Position numbers and translations under genes: made by a program. Under the pieces are notes generated by a model. The model was not told where the DNA came from and did no database searches. It worked only from the letters and a program-made list of their open reading frames with translations. From Colius striatus (taxonomy: Eukaryota > Chordata > Aves > Coliiformes > Coliidae): 64,000 bases of DNA. This document shows positions 28,630-56,300 of this stretch, in pieces. Every line of letters begins with the position of its first letter. Position 1 is the stretch's first letter. The DNA lies in NCBI RefSeq assembly GCF_028858725.1, contig NC_084761.1, positions 27,744,501-27,808,500 of the forward strand. Direction: 5' to 3'.

Positions 28630-29411
28630 GGACTGGGCAGAGAGGAATCTCGTGAAGTTTAACAACGACAAGTGCAGAGCCCTGCACCTTGGGAGGAACA
28701 ACATAGCACAAGCTGTGGATTGACCTGCTGGAGAGCAGCTCTGCAGAGAGAGACCTGGGAGTCCTGGTTGACAATAAACTGAACATGAGCCAGCAATGTG
28801 CTCTTGTGGCCAAGAAGGCCAATGGCATCCTGGGATGCATCAAGAACAGTGTGGCCAGGTCGAGGGAGCTTCTTTACCTCTCTACTCAGCTCTGGTGAGG
28901 CCTCATCTGGAGTCCTGTGTCCAGTTCTGGGCTCCCCAGCTCAAAAGGGACAGGGAACTTCTGGAGAGAGTCCAGTGCAAAGCCACCAAGATGATCAGGG
29001 GACTGGAACATTTTCCTTATGAGGAAAAGCTGCGGGAACTGGGGCTGTTTAGTCTGGAGGAGTCCACGGTGCGGGGGAAGATCTCATTAGTATTTATAAA
29101 AATCTAAATGGTGTATATCAGGAGGCTGGGACATCTATCTGTTGTAACTAGTGACACAATAAAGGGTAATGGAAAGAAGCTGGAACATAAAAAGTTCCAT
29201 TTAAACATAAGGAAAAAACCTATTTTATTGTGAGGGTGAGCGCGCCCTGGCACAGGCTGTCCGGAGGGGGGCGGGGGCGGTCGTGGATCTCCTCTAGGTT
29301 TTCAAAACCTGCCTGGACACATTCCTGTGTAACCTGATCTAGCAGGGGTAGATAATAGCTAGATAATCTCTAAAGATCCCTTCCAACCCTTACCGTTCTG
29401 TGATTCTATGA
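28630..29411 (+). mobile_element. CR1 LINE, 3' end of ORF2 and tail
   Basis: Segments of the CR1 ORF2 C-terminus are visible on the + strand: [20 protein letters not shown], then [20 protein letters not shown] and [20 protein letters not shown]. The copy ends TTCTGTGATTCTATGAA. Frames are broken and the copy is 5'-truncated, so it cannot move itself. It lies just upstream of the PLK4 CpG island. A GC-rich patch (about 29228-29288) departs from the other copies. Confidence 0.93.
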
Positions 29412-29990
29412 ATACCTGAGAAATGATGATTTGGGGAAAACCCCAATTAACAGCTCTTCCTCTCAGCTAGCTCTGGGCACATTTCTGTTGTAGCTGCGGG
29501 TTCCTCACGGTGCCAGGACAAGGCTGGGCACACAGCCCACTCCATACTGTGTCTTTCACCTAAGCCCATTCTTGTGTCTAGCCTTTTTATCTGAGGTAAA
29601 AACCCTATCCCTCCATTACTAGACACTGATTCAGAAAAGCTAAGATGGAAAAAGCTCACTTTGTGCTTTTTAAGTCAGTAAGCCCACGGGAAGCCCTTAA
29701 ACTTTGCAAGAGTCCATCCCAGAATTTATGCCAGCTATTGAAAAAAAACAAGGAATAAAAAAACCTCTCCATCAAGTCTGAGGGAGATACCCACGGGACG
29801 GTAGCACTGTTCTTTTTATTAGGAGAGTTCACATCCATTCACAATCAACCAGGAGCTGACCCTTCCCGCTCGGTTCAGCCGATCCGGCTCAGGGTAGCAA
29901 CGCCAGGGAGACCGTTTTAGGCCAAGAACAGCATGGAGGCTCTCCTTCCTTTCAGGATGGATATGTGAAACCGCGCACAGCTGCTAGGAG
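29412..29990. other. Upstream flank of PLK4 CpG island
   Basis: No gene or repeat recognised; GC content rises towards the island at about 29870 onward. Confidence 0.5.
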
Positions 29991-30137
29991 GAGTTATCGC
30001 TCGGCTACCAAGCCGCGGTGACACCAGCCGCGCACGACCCCTGCCGCCGCCTCAGCCACGGCACGCACACACCCGCTACGCGCCCGCAACAGCGCACGCG
30101 CCCTAACGGCTGCCGGGAACACGGACACGCGACGCTC

Positions 30138-30149
30138 TGCGCATGCGCG
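30138..30149 (+). promoter_or_regulatory. PLK4: NRF1 site
   Basis: TGCGCATGCGCG is a near-perfect palindromic NRF1 site (consensus YGCGCAYGCGCR), 259 bp upstream of the PLK4 start codon. NRF1 activation of human PLK4 has been published; whether the bird site is used is inference. Confidence 0.75.
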
Positions 30150-30182
30150 GCATGGCCCAGCCCGGCCGCGGGCGCCTCTGCG

Positions 30183-30198
30183 TGACGTGATTGCGTCA
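30183..30198 (+). promoter_or_regulatory. PLK4: Paired CRE-like sites
   Basis: TGACGTGA is followed directly by TTGCGTCA; each resembles the CREB/ATF site TGACGTCA. A CRE is a published activating element of human PLK4. Confidence 0.65.
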
Positions 30199-30214
30199 GA
30201 CGTAGCCTCGACCT

Positions 30215-30237
30215 GGGGGCGGGGCGGGGCGGAGGGG
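30215..30237 (+). promoter_or_regulatory. PLK4: GC boxes (Sp1/KLF type)
   Basis: GGGGGCGGGGCGGGGCGGAG contains overlapping GGGCGG boxes between the CRE pair and the CDE/CHR-like site. No TATA box is seen, as is usual for CpG-island promoters. Confidence 0.7.
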
Positions 30238-30242
30238 GTAAC

Positions 30243-30258
30243 GGCGCGATTTTTCAAA
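30243..30258 (+). promoter_or_regulatory. PLK4: CDE/E2F-like plus CHR-like element
   Basis: GGCGCG is separated by four bases from TTCAAA, the reverse complement of the CHR core TTTGAA. CDE/CHR sites recruit DREAM to silence cell-cycle genes in G0/G1, and such sites are published for human PLK4. Here the CHR reads on the minus strand, so its order relative to CDE is not the textbook one. Confidence 0.5.
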
Positions 30259-30380
30259 ATGGAGGCGCTGGGGGAGGGGAGCGGCCGCCAGGCCCGGCAG
30301 CGAGCAGGCCGGGGCCGGGGCGGGCGGCGGAGGGCGCCGTGATGGGCAGCCGCGGCCGAGCTCCTGAGGAGAATCTATAG
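30259..30380 (+). other. Two overlapping upstream ORFs before PLK4
   Basis: An ATG at 30259 opens a 27-codon frame closed by TGA at 30340-30342. The A of that stop begins a second ATG (TGATG) at 30342, whose 12-codon frame ends with TAG at 30378. Both end before the PLK4 start at 30408. The first uORF is in the mRNA only if transcription starts upstream of 30259. Confidence 0.5.
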
Positions 30381-30407
30381 CGGGACTCGGGGAGAGCGGC
30401 CGGCGCC

Positions 30408-47045
<16,638 letters not shown>

Positions 47046-50000
47046 TGAAAGCAAAGCAGCTGTCAGGACACATGAGCTTAATAAACTCACTTTCAGGTGA
47101 CTGATCTTCAGCTTATGCAGAAATTCTTCCGAAAGATGGGAAAAAATTAAGAAGGGAAGTGTTGCTCTGTTTTGTGTAGCAAATAGCTTGTTAAGTATCA
47201 TACAGAACATGTTTTTTCTCAAAATTATGGATACACTTGCTCAAGCAAAAACTTTGAGCAACTTAGTTCTAGACAGCATCAACTTTTTGGAAATGATCTG
47301 AAGCTGTTTTATTTCTTTATTCCCCTCTGCTTACTCAGTGCCAACAATCATGGAAAATGCATCTGTGCTGTTGAAGTATCTGTATTTGTAAATAACTTAT
47401 ATTTTTTACGTCTTACAAGTAATATATGTAAATATGTATATGTTTTATAACTGTGTGTTTTTATTTTTTTGTAGCAGCAGCTTTAACTTCCCTGCACAAG
47501 CATTTTATAAAAAAAGTAAATGCAGTGGTAATTGTCCAGATTTATTTGTTTCATGTTCAAGTGAGGGTTATTGAGAGCCCTTTGCTCCAAGTATTAAGCT
47601 TAATTTATAACAGGAGCTGATCTGGTATCTTGGAGCATCATGGTGGGAGTTTGGGGCTGGCTGAAGCTTGGGGAGAGACAACACAAAACTGTCGCACAAA
47701 GTTACTGTTAAGTTGCTGAACCGGAAAATCGCAGAGGTTTATATATTCAGTATTTTACTTCAGAACTACAGCTGACTGAAACTAGAAGCACAGTTGATAG
47801 GAGAGTGAACTATATCTACTGTAATAACTGATTCAGTTTGTTACTTTGTAGGAATTTTATTAACTCTTGATACTTTTAACTTGTCTTGCACATTATGAAT
47901 CACACTTAAGCTGAGCTTAACACTAGCTTTTTTAAAGCATTTTGCTTCATGTTTACTAATATTCCTGATGGTGCTTATATTAATACTTAAATACTCAAGT
48001 TCCTTACAAGCTAGGAGAAAGGCTGAAGTTGAATGTGTCACTGGGAACATCAAGAATGACATGCAAGTTGCACTTAAAAAAAGGCAAAACCCTTCTCATG
48101 TTGTACCTTAGTACTCACATGCAATGAACTATTACAAGCCCTTGATAAAGCAAGTAGTCTGTAAGGGCTTTTCCCTATTACCTGCGCATACAAGCACATG
48201 CACATGAATACGGTTTTCTTAGAAGGAATGTTTTTGTTTAGTACTTGAATCTTAACTGACTTTTAAAGTATGGAGTCAGTGGTGGTAAGATGTGAGTCAG
48301 TATTGCATGTTAAGAACTTGCATTATCAGCCATACTGATTACTTCAGACACTCTAGTTTGATGTGCAAACTAGACATGCAAATAGCTGAAGAAAGCTGAG
48401 GAGGTAGACATGAGAGGGCAGAATGGCATAAATAATTAGAAAGAATGCTCAGGAAGCTTGTATAAAAGTGTGACTTGAGTGCAGTTTGATTACATTGCTA
48501 ACCACAGCAAAAAGAAAAAAGCTATAATAACAAGAACATATTTGATAAGAATAAAATAGGACAATCCATAACAAGCAAGCCTCATCTTCAACTACAGCTG
48601 ACCTTGGCCCTGAGGATTGTTTTTGTTTTCCTAAGATTTTCAAACCTTGCTTTCTTAGTTTGAGCATTATGTAAATAAGAAGGTGTATGGGCTCCCCTTT
48701 TGAGGGATATTATATATTCTATAGGTATTCACTGCGAAAAACAACTTGAATCTAGTTTTATTCTTAACCTTTTAAGTTACAGCTATGAAGATCATTCTCA
48801 GTACCCAAACATTTTCTTACTCTTAAACTGAAAGTTATCTACTCTGAAGAACAGCAACAATAAAAACCTTCTAACTCGCATACTTTCACCTCAACCTGAG
48901 TTCTAGACTACACTATCCTAACCCTGGTAGCCATTTCTAAAGGAAGACCACTTTCTCATGACTGGAGTAACTTCTGATCAGTGTAAGCACTTTCTTTTGC
49001 CATGAGTTTTCACCACCCAAACACAGTATTTCTAGTACTACTTATTATCAATTTGTATATACAAAGAAGTGCTTAAAAATAAATCCTCTCATAACATTTT
49101 GTGATTTTTGCAGCAGGAAAGCCCAAGACAGAATAAAACCTCTGTTGTTTTCAGTCAGTATTGAAAAAATAATCTTTTAATTCAGTAGTCTTTCAGTGTT
49201 TGAGTAGTTGATTACATAGGCATACTTAAATTACATTTAATAAATTCCATAAGATTCAAATATTGGATATATTAAGCAGCAACTCCAACTCATACTACAG
49301 TTATTGCAAGTTTTTTTTTTCCCAGTAGTACTCAAACAGATAAAACAAATCCATACAGATGAACTTAGGCACCCTTTTGAAGGAAAATTATTTCACTTTT
49401 TGAAACACTGAATGATTTAAATATTAAAAATTCTTGCTTTTCATACCATATCGGAAAAAAAAAGTCTACAAATAAGTCAAGAGCTGAGAAGACAGTTTCC
49501 TCCTTTTTATACATAACATTAATGCTGATTGCTCAGTACAGTGCATTCATTCTCATAAGTGACAGTGAAGTGTAAACAATCATGCTTAGTATTTCCTTCT
49601 TTAGTAAAGTTGAGAAAAGCGATCCCTAGTAATTCAGCACTGCAGCTTATCTTTCTTGCTACAACAAGGTATTCAAAATAATAGAAGAAAAACACACACA
49701 GTCCACTGTAGTTCAAGTAAGAGCCACTAAGTGTGTGATCTTTGATGGCTCTTTGCCAACTTGAATACCCCAACCCCAGAAAAACTGGTTGTAGAGTAGG
49801 CACCTACCTTCCTCTGTAAATGTCACATTTACTTTGAAACCCTGGAGAAGATGTATTGATATGTACCAGCAATATGCAAAGTGAGACGTTTCTACAAGCT
49901 ATCAAACTGAACATCAGAAGGCTCACTAAAGGAGTGATGTTTCCATACAAAGTGCATACAGTTCCATTAATGTTGTCGTTACCAGAAGCGTTACTAATCC

Positions 50001-50366
50001 TGATTCATAGAATCAAGATCATATTTCTTTTACTTCTTTCCAGAAAGGATGCATGTAACCTGTTACTTTCACAGCTGCATTCTGTACACACTTCAAATGT
50101 GCCATTGTATTGACCTAACTTGTTCAAATCCCTTTCTCTGCTGCTAGAAAAGCAAAATTCAAAAGCTCTGGTGCAGCAGGTTTAACCGTATATTAGGATA
50201 TGACCAAGTTATGTGTTCTGTCAATGTGTAAGTACAGGTGTACAGTTCTTAGCATACAGCCAATAAGGTCAGTGGTTAAAAACTCCTCATTAAAACATAG
50301 TAATAAAGTATTATTCTGGTTGCTTTTACTTAAAAAAAAAAAAACCAACAAAACACCACCTCATAT
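47046..50366. other. Tail-to-tail 3' flanks of PLK4 and MFSD8
   Basis: The two genes converge with 3.3 kb between stop codons. On the + strand AATAAA occurs at 47080 (35 nt after the PLK4 stop), 48550 and 48859. Reverse-strand signals (TTTATT on +) lie at 47541, 47856 and 48757. The 3' UTRs could therefore overlap, but their ends cannot be fixed from sequence. No further gene is seen. Confidence 0.55.
47080..47085 (+). terminator. PLK4: Candidate PLK4 polyadenylation signal
   Basis: AATAAA 35 nt after the stop would give a very short 3' UTR; the later signals at 48550 or 48859 are equally possible. Confidence 0.3.
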
Positions 50367-53300
50367 TTAACAGTTCTCTTCCTGCATCCTTCTATATCTG
50401 ACAGAAAATGCAATTAGCCTCTTGTATACTATCTCCAAAAGTAAGAGAGAGAGTACAACTACTCCACAGATTAAGCTAAATGCCCAACGAGGTCCCAGGT
50501 GAGTGTATACCTGGCTCACAAAAAGAGGCCCAAGTATTCGTGCTCCACTTCCAGAAGCAGTTAACCATCCCATGTAGATACCCTACAGAAGACCAAAACC
50601 TTGTGTTAGTGATACAGGAATTATATGGCTAGCCGATAATTCCCACTAGTTTTCCCAATTAGAAAATACAGAAGCGTTTAACCAATTGCTTAGCTCATCT
50701 AAGCATTAATTTGAAGGCTCCACTGAGCTACAACCTCTGTATCTTTCTAAGAAAAAGACGTTCTGTCTCAAAGCATTTAGTCTCTTACAGCAAAATATAA
50801 CAGAGAACATGGGAAATGGTAATAAAGTTTTTTGTTAGGCAGTATTACGAGTCTGCTATGTGTTTCACCACTGTAAAATGTCAGTAACTGGAAGTACTGT
50901 AGCATCTATAGTATTTTATATTAAATAACATTAGTAAGAGGAACATTATTTCGTGCTGATATTCCAAATATATAATTGGTTGTTACAAAAATAACTTCCA
51001 GAACAGTGGTAAAGTCACAAGCTTTGGGTGTAGTTCGGAAATGTTTGTGCTGTAAGATTTGCCACAGTTTGTAGTACAAGCTTTGCTTTCTCATTCATCT
51101 AGGGACTTGCCTTGAATTTTAAAATAAGATTAGGGCTCCTGGAAACCTCTGCCCTGGTTCAAACATACATATTATATGGCTGATGACAAAAGGAATTTTA
51201 GCTAGATCTCATTCTAATCAAGAGGGTGCAAGTCTTAGAGAGCAAATGCAATCAACTGGTCAAGTATGCTTACCTGAGGCTGTGGTCCTAGAATTTTTGA
51301 GTATAAAGTATAAGACATGACATTACAAACTGGATAGCCCAATCCTATTAGTACATCAGAGCTAATATACTGGGCCAGATAGATCATAGGAGTATTTAGG
51401 CACCAGGACTGTGTGACAGGGCAGCCTACAGGTTCCACTGTGTGGTTGGATGGCAGGTGCATTGCTTGTGAACTCCAGAAAGGCATTATCATTTCAGTGG
51501 AAATTGTTCTGGGAATGGAGTTATTCTTTATTTCTGTAAAAACAAGTTAGGCATACTGGTAAGAAAAAAAAATACAAGAAAAAACTTTCAAGGAAGCATG
51601 ACAATGATAGTTTAGTATGACTTGAATTATACCTTGCCACTGGATATTTGGTAGTTTCTTTCCCCAAGGCAGTAAGATAAAGAATCCAACCAAGACAATC
51701 AGTAAACCCCCATGGAGTATGGCACGCTCACCAGTCCTATCAAAGAAAGAAGTGATTAATATTTCATTAAAGTAAAATTCATGACAGTGCTAATGACATA
51801 GCCCATGAGTTTGATGATTAGTTTGCCTGATCAAAACACCTGCAACAGATTAAAAAAAAAAAATTCACAACAACTTAAAACCTCTTGTGATTCAAAGGTA
51901 ATAGACAGAGAAGGAAGGGAGTTGTGTTAACAAAGAACCACATCACTGTGGCTGGGTCCAAACTGGAAGTACTTCATTGTCATGGCAAACACAAATTTAT
52001 TAACAAGGACAACTCTGCATTTGTTAAATCTTTGCCATAAAGGTACACACACTTAGGTAACCTAAGTAACAAAATTCCAATAAACTAATAAAAACTTACC
52101 TTTTTGACAGCACTTTAACCACCATGAAAACAATCACTGATTCGATGCCAACCACACTAAGGATTATTCCATTATAAAAAACAGCTTCTTTCCTGGTCCA
52201 GGAATACATATCCATTGTCAAGGGAGTAGCTATGCTAAAGTGACAAAACAAAATTATATTAATTTTTTTTAAAAAAGCTGCTTCTGTACAGCCATTTCCA
52301 TACATGCATTGTCCCAGGCATCAAACACGGTACTATGGAAGCCTTTCCTGATGGACACATCAGAAATTACAAATTGTCATGCATCATTTATTACAAATAA
52401 ATCCACTAGATAATATTCACAACTGCATTACACCAGACGTACTCTGACATATAATTAATCTCCAGATAATGGAATTAAAGCAAAGCAACAGTAATATAGA
52501 AACAAAAAAACCAAACCTGACCCTGTAAGTATAAAAATAATAAACATTTACTACTGCTTCAGTCTGAGCAACCAATCAGTCCCTAGGAACTCAGTTTTCT
52601 AAAGATAATGCAATTAAGACAGAGCCATATTGTTAAAAGAAATTTTAGCTACGTTAGAGATGAAAAAACTTATAACATAAATGTTGTATCTTTGAAGTTT
52701 TTGATAAGAAAAGAAGGTATTCTTCAGTCTGAGGCAATGTTATGTTTTACTTGTTTTTTTATACATAGAAAATTTGGGAGTGAACAATGTACCTTTTCAG
52801 GAAAAAAAGGGTCACGTAAAATAGCTTATTTAAGAATACAGTCCATTAGATTAATTCCATCAAACAACTGTTTCTGTCATTACTGATATAATCATTATTG
52901 AGAGCTTCACTGGAGCTTTTGGAACTAATCAGAATCATACTAAGTTACACAAAATCAAAACAGAAAGTATGAACAAGGTACTCAAGAGAGTTTTCTCTGA
53001 AGATTTTAGGCATCCTGAGTTAAGCAACTTTTTTTTTTTTACAATTAACAAGTTGAGGATATCAGTTTGCATCTATTAAAAAGCCTTTACCTTAATGTTT
53101 CATATAATACAAACTGTACAGTACATATTTTCAATTACTGCTGACCTTTAATTCATTAGTTTATGTCACTGAACATATGGATTTCATTGCATATGGTTTT
53201 GGAATTATATTTCTGAAAAGTATGGTTAAGAAGAGGCATGCAACTGAACAGCCTTTACATGCCTATCCAGTCTTAACTATGTTACACATCTAAGTATTTT

Positions 53301-56300
53301 GAGAGAAAACGGGCAAACTTACGTTTCAAAGACAGCAAACACAAACAAGATGACAAAAAAAAGAAAATTGATTGCTACCACAGCAACATGGTCAATGTTT
53401 CCTTCTGTATCCTGATCCACACCACTTTCTGCAACAAGAAAGAGAAGCAGCCTATTTTCCACTGTGAGTTTCCAATCCATCAGACTTTAGAATACTTCTA
53501 AACAGCCTGTATATGATAGAGTACTCCAAAATTAAGTTTTCAAGAAAACCTACCTTCTCCTTCAGAATTGATACTTGTGCATTGCCGTCCCATGTCATCC
53601 ACCCGATGCTCTCTAGAAATTTAGAACTGTTTTCATTAAGACATATTTATTTGATCTACTATTGAGTCAAGTTCCTATTAAATAATTGTAAATGGCATAA
53701 ACTTAAATTCTAGTTATTTCCAGTTCCTTTAAGCATCATCTATGTAGTCTACGTATGGCTGCAGTGAACACCACCATATTCAAGAACATAAGTATTCTAG
53801 TGGGAGAATATCTCCCCTCGCTGCCATAAATGGGATAATGCATAAAAATACTGCCTTGAGATTCTTAGAGACAGTGAGAACCCTACAGAGAAGTTAATTT
53901 TACTTCTCTTTAGAGAAAACACATAGGCAGAAAACGCCAACATTAAAAATGTATCAAGGCTAAGCTAATAATCTAACAGTTCTAATGTTTTTCATCAGTT
54001 TACACATTCTAGTCATTAGATAACTATGATTAATATCTGTCTTTTTCATTATGCTCATAAAGAAGGCAGAAACCCTGAAAAACAGATAACAGCTCATAAA
54101 TTTAGCACTCCAGATTTCAGGCTTATTACTCTTCCTGAGCAGCATATTATTTGTTACAAGTCACCCATGGAACCAATGTAGAATATTTCACTTTTTTTAC
54201 TTAATTACCTGAATATGGCAAAGATGAGAATAATATTAATGACTCCTAAGAGAGCTCCAAATAAAACTGGTGCTGTATACATGTTCAGCTGAAGATGAAC
54301 TAACTTCCATGTTACTCCTTCTTCTCCGATAAGTGTAAAACATGTCTGAAAAACTTAAAAACGTACATTTATTGAGAAAACCTTGAGAATCATTAAGATT
54401 AGAACACACACAGAATAAACACATAAAATTGGATAAGAAAAGTTGTTCTAATTGCTAAGTAAAATTAAAGTATTGTCAAACCTTTTACATTTTTAGAATC
54501 CCACTCTAAATAAACTGATGGATACCAGCAGAATCTCAACTAGCTGGAAAACTACTTGTTTACATACAGATACACTATAAATAACAGCATGATACTTGAG
54601 GAACTGAAACTGAATTCAGTTAAATATCTAAAGGGTGGGTGTCTGGAGGTTGGGACATCCGTTTTTTCTATAGTAGGTAGCAACAGGACAAGGGGTAATG
54701 GGTTGAAGCTGGAACACAAAAAGTTCCACTTAAATATAAGAAAAAACTATTTTACTGTGAGGGTGAGGGAGCAGTGGAACAGGCTGCCCAGAGGGGCTGT
54801 GGAGTCTCCTTCCTTGGAGGTCTTCAAGACCCGCCTGGACACGTTCCTGTGCAACCTAATCTAGCTGAACCTGCTTCTGCAAGGGGTTTGGACTAGATGA
54901 TCTCTAAAGGTCCCTTCCAACCCCCACCATTCTATGATTCTATGAATTCTGAGTGTGCCAATGTTTAATCTTCTTGACCACATGCAGACAGCTGATTTAA
55001 TCTTTCTGCTCTTCCTCCTATGCAGAAAACCTTGGTCCTGGGACCAGACTATCTCTCCTACTAAGGGCAAGCTACAGAGAAAAGAAGTTGTGGGGTTTTT
55101 TAATTAAAATTTAAACTGGTGCACAGCAAAAGGCTGTAGATCAGGTCATTTTCTTACTACTTTTAGGAAACAGACTGCGAGTCTCTAGCAAATCAGAACA
55201 GAGAATTACCTAAACTTATACTCTATGCAAATCACACAAAGAATGCAGATTTTTTGTTGCTGTCAACCCTTGTGGAGAAGAAAAACCTTTCAGTTCTAAA
55301 GGTTCACCCTATTATATTACCACACACAGAGAACTTCAGCTCTACTAATCAGATAATCTTCATCTCCAGCTATAGAAGACAAGTAATCAGTAGAGTCTGT
55401 TTAGGACAAATTCTGGTCTCTACAGCACAAAGCAAACCTATGTGTTTTTCCCATGAAGCAACAGGAGCCACAGTTAGGCCTGATCTAACAAATACCCCTT
55501 GAGCTATTTGTTCCCTTGTCTCTCTGTAATACCTATGTTATAGATTACAATATTTTGCCAATATGAAGATTTTGTGATCATCACTGCAAGATCAGAAAGA
55601 TCTGTTGGATGTTGTTCTCTACCACATGTGAGGCATGGTGACATTTTCAGTCAGTTCAGAAAGGTGGAAGTGTTTGCCCCCACACAGTAATGTTAAATTC
55701 TCTTCTCTATGAATAAAGTGCAACTGGTCATAAAGAGTATCTACTGAGTACTGTACAAGACAGCATCTTGGAAATTGCATTTCCTGCAGAAAGCAATCCA
55801 AACCAGGTAGTTTTTAACTAGAAAGAATGACACTTTCTTTGGACTAGAATATTTAATTTATATTGGTATACACAAGTGTATATGAATGGAACCCATTTGT
55901 TTGATTTTCATACCACTGACAAACTATCCCTTAAAATCCCCAATATACAGCTGCTGAGGATTCCTACTTCCTATGACCAATGTAATTCTAAAAAGTATTA
56001 GAAAAGTGAGGAAAGATGATAAGCTTTACCTGGTCCTAATATGAAGCCAACAGCTTGGCAGGCACTGGTATTGGCCATGGCGCTTGTTCTTTCCTTGAGA
56101 GAAGTGGCACCTGCAATATATGATCGAACTACAGCCACGTTTCCTTAAAACAAACAAAACCAAGAAAGAGTTAATGTAAACACTAAGTTATATTTTTATT
56201 TTAAGAGTTCTTTTTCTTATTTTGCACGAAAATAAAATCCAGCACTCTTTCTAATATTTATACACAACTGCACAATTACACAATTTTATGATAAACTAGT

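Noticed and set aside
29994-30257. 87-codon minus-strand frame upstream of PLK4, as a possible divergent gene
   Set aside because: It runs over the PLK4 promoter elements themselves and has no family resemblance; divergent non-coding transcription is possible but unproven.
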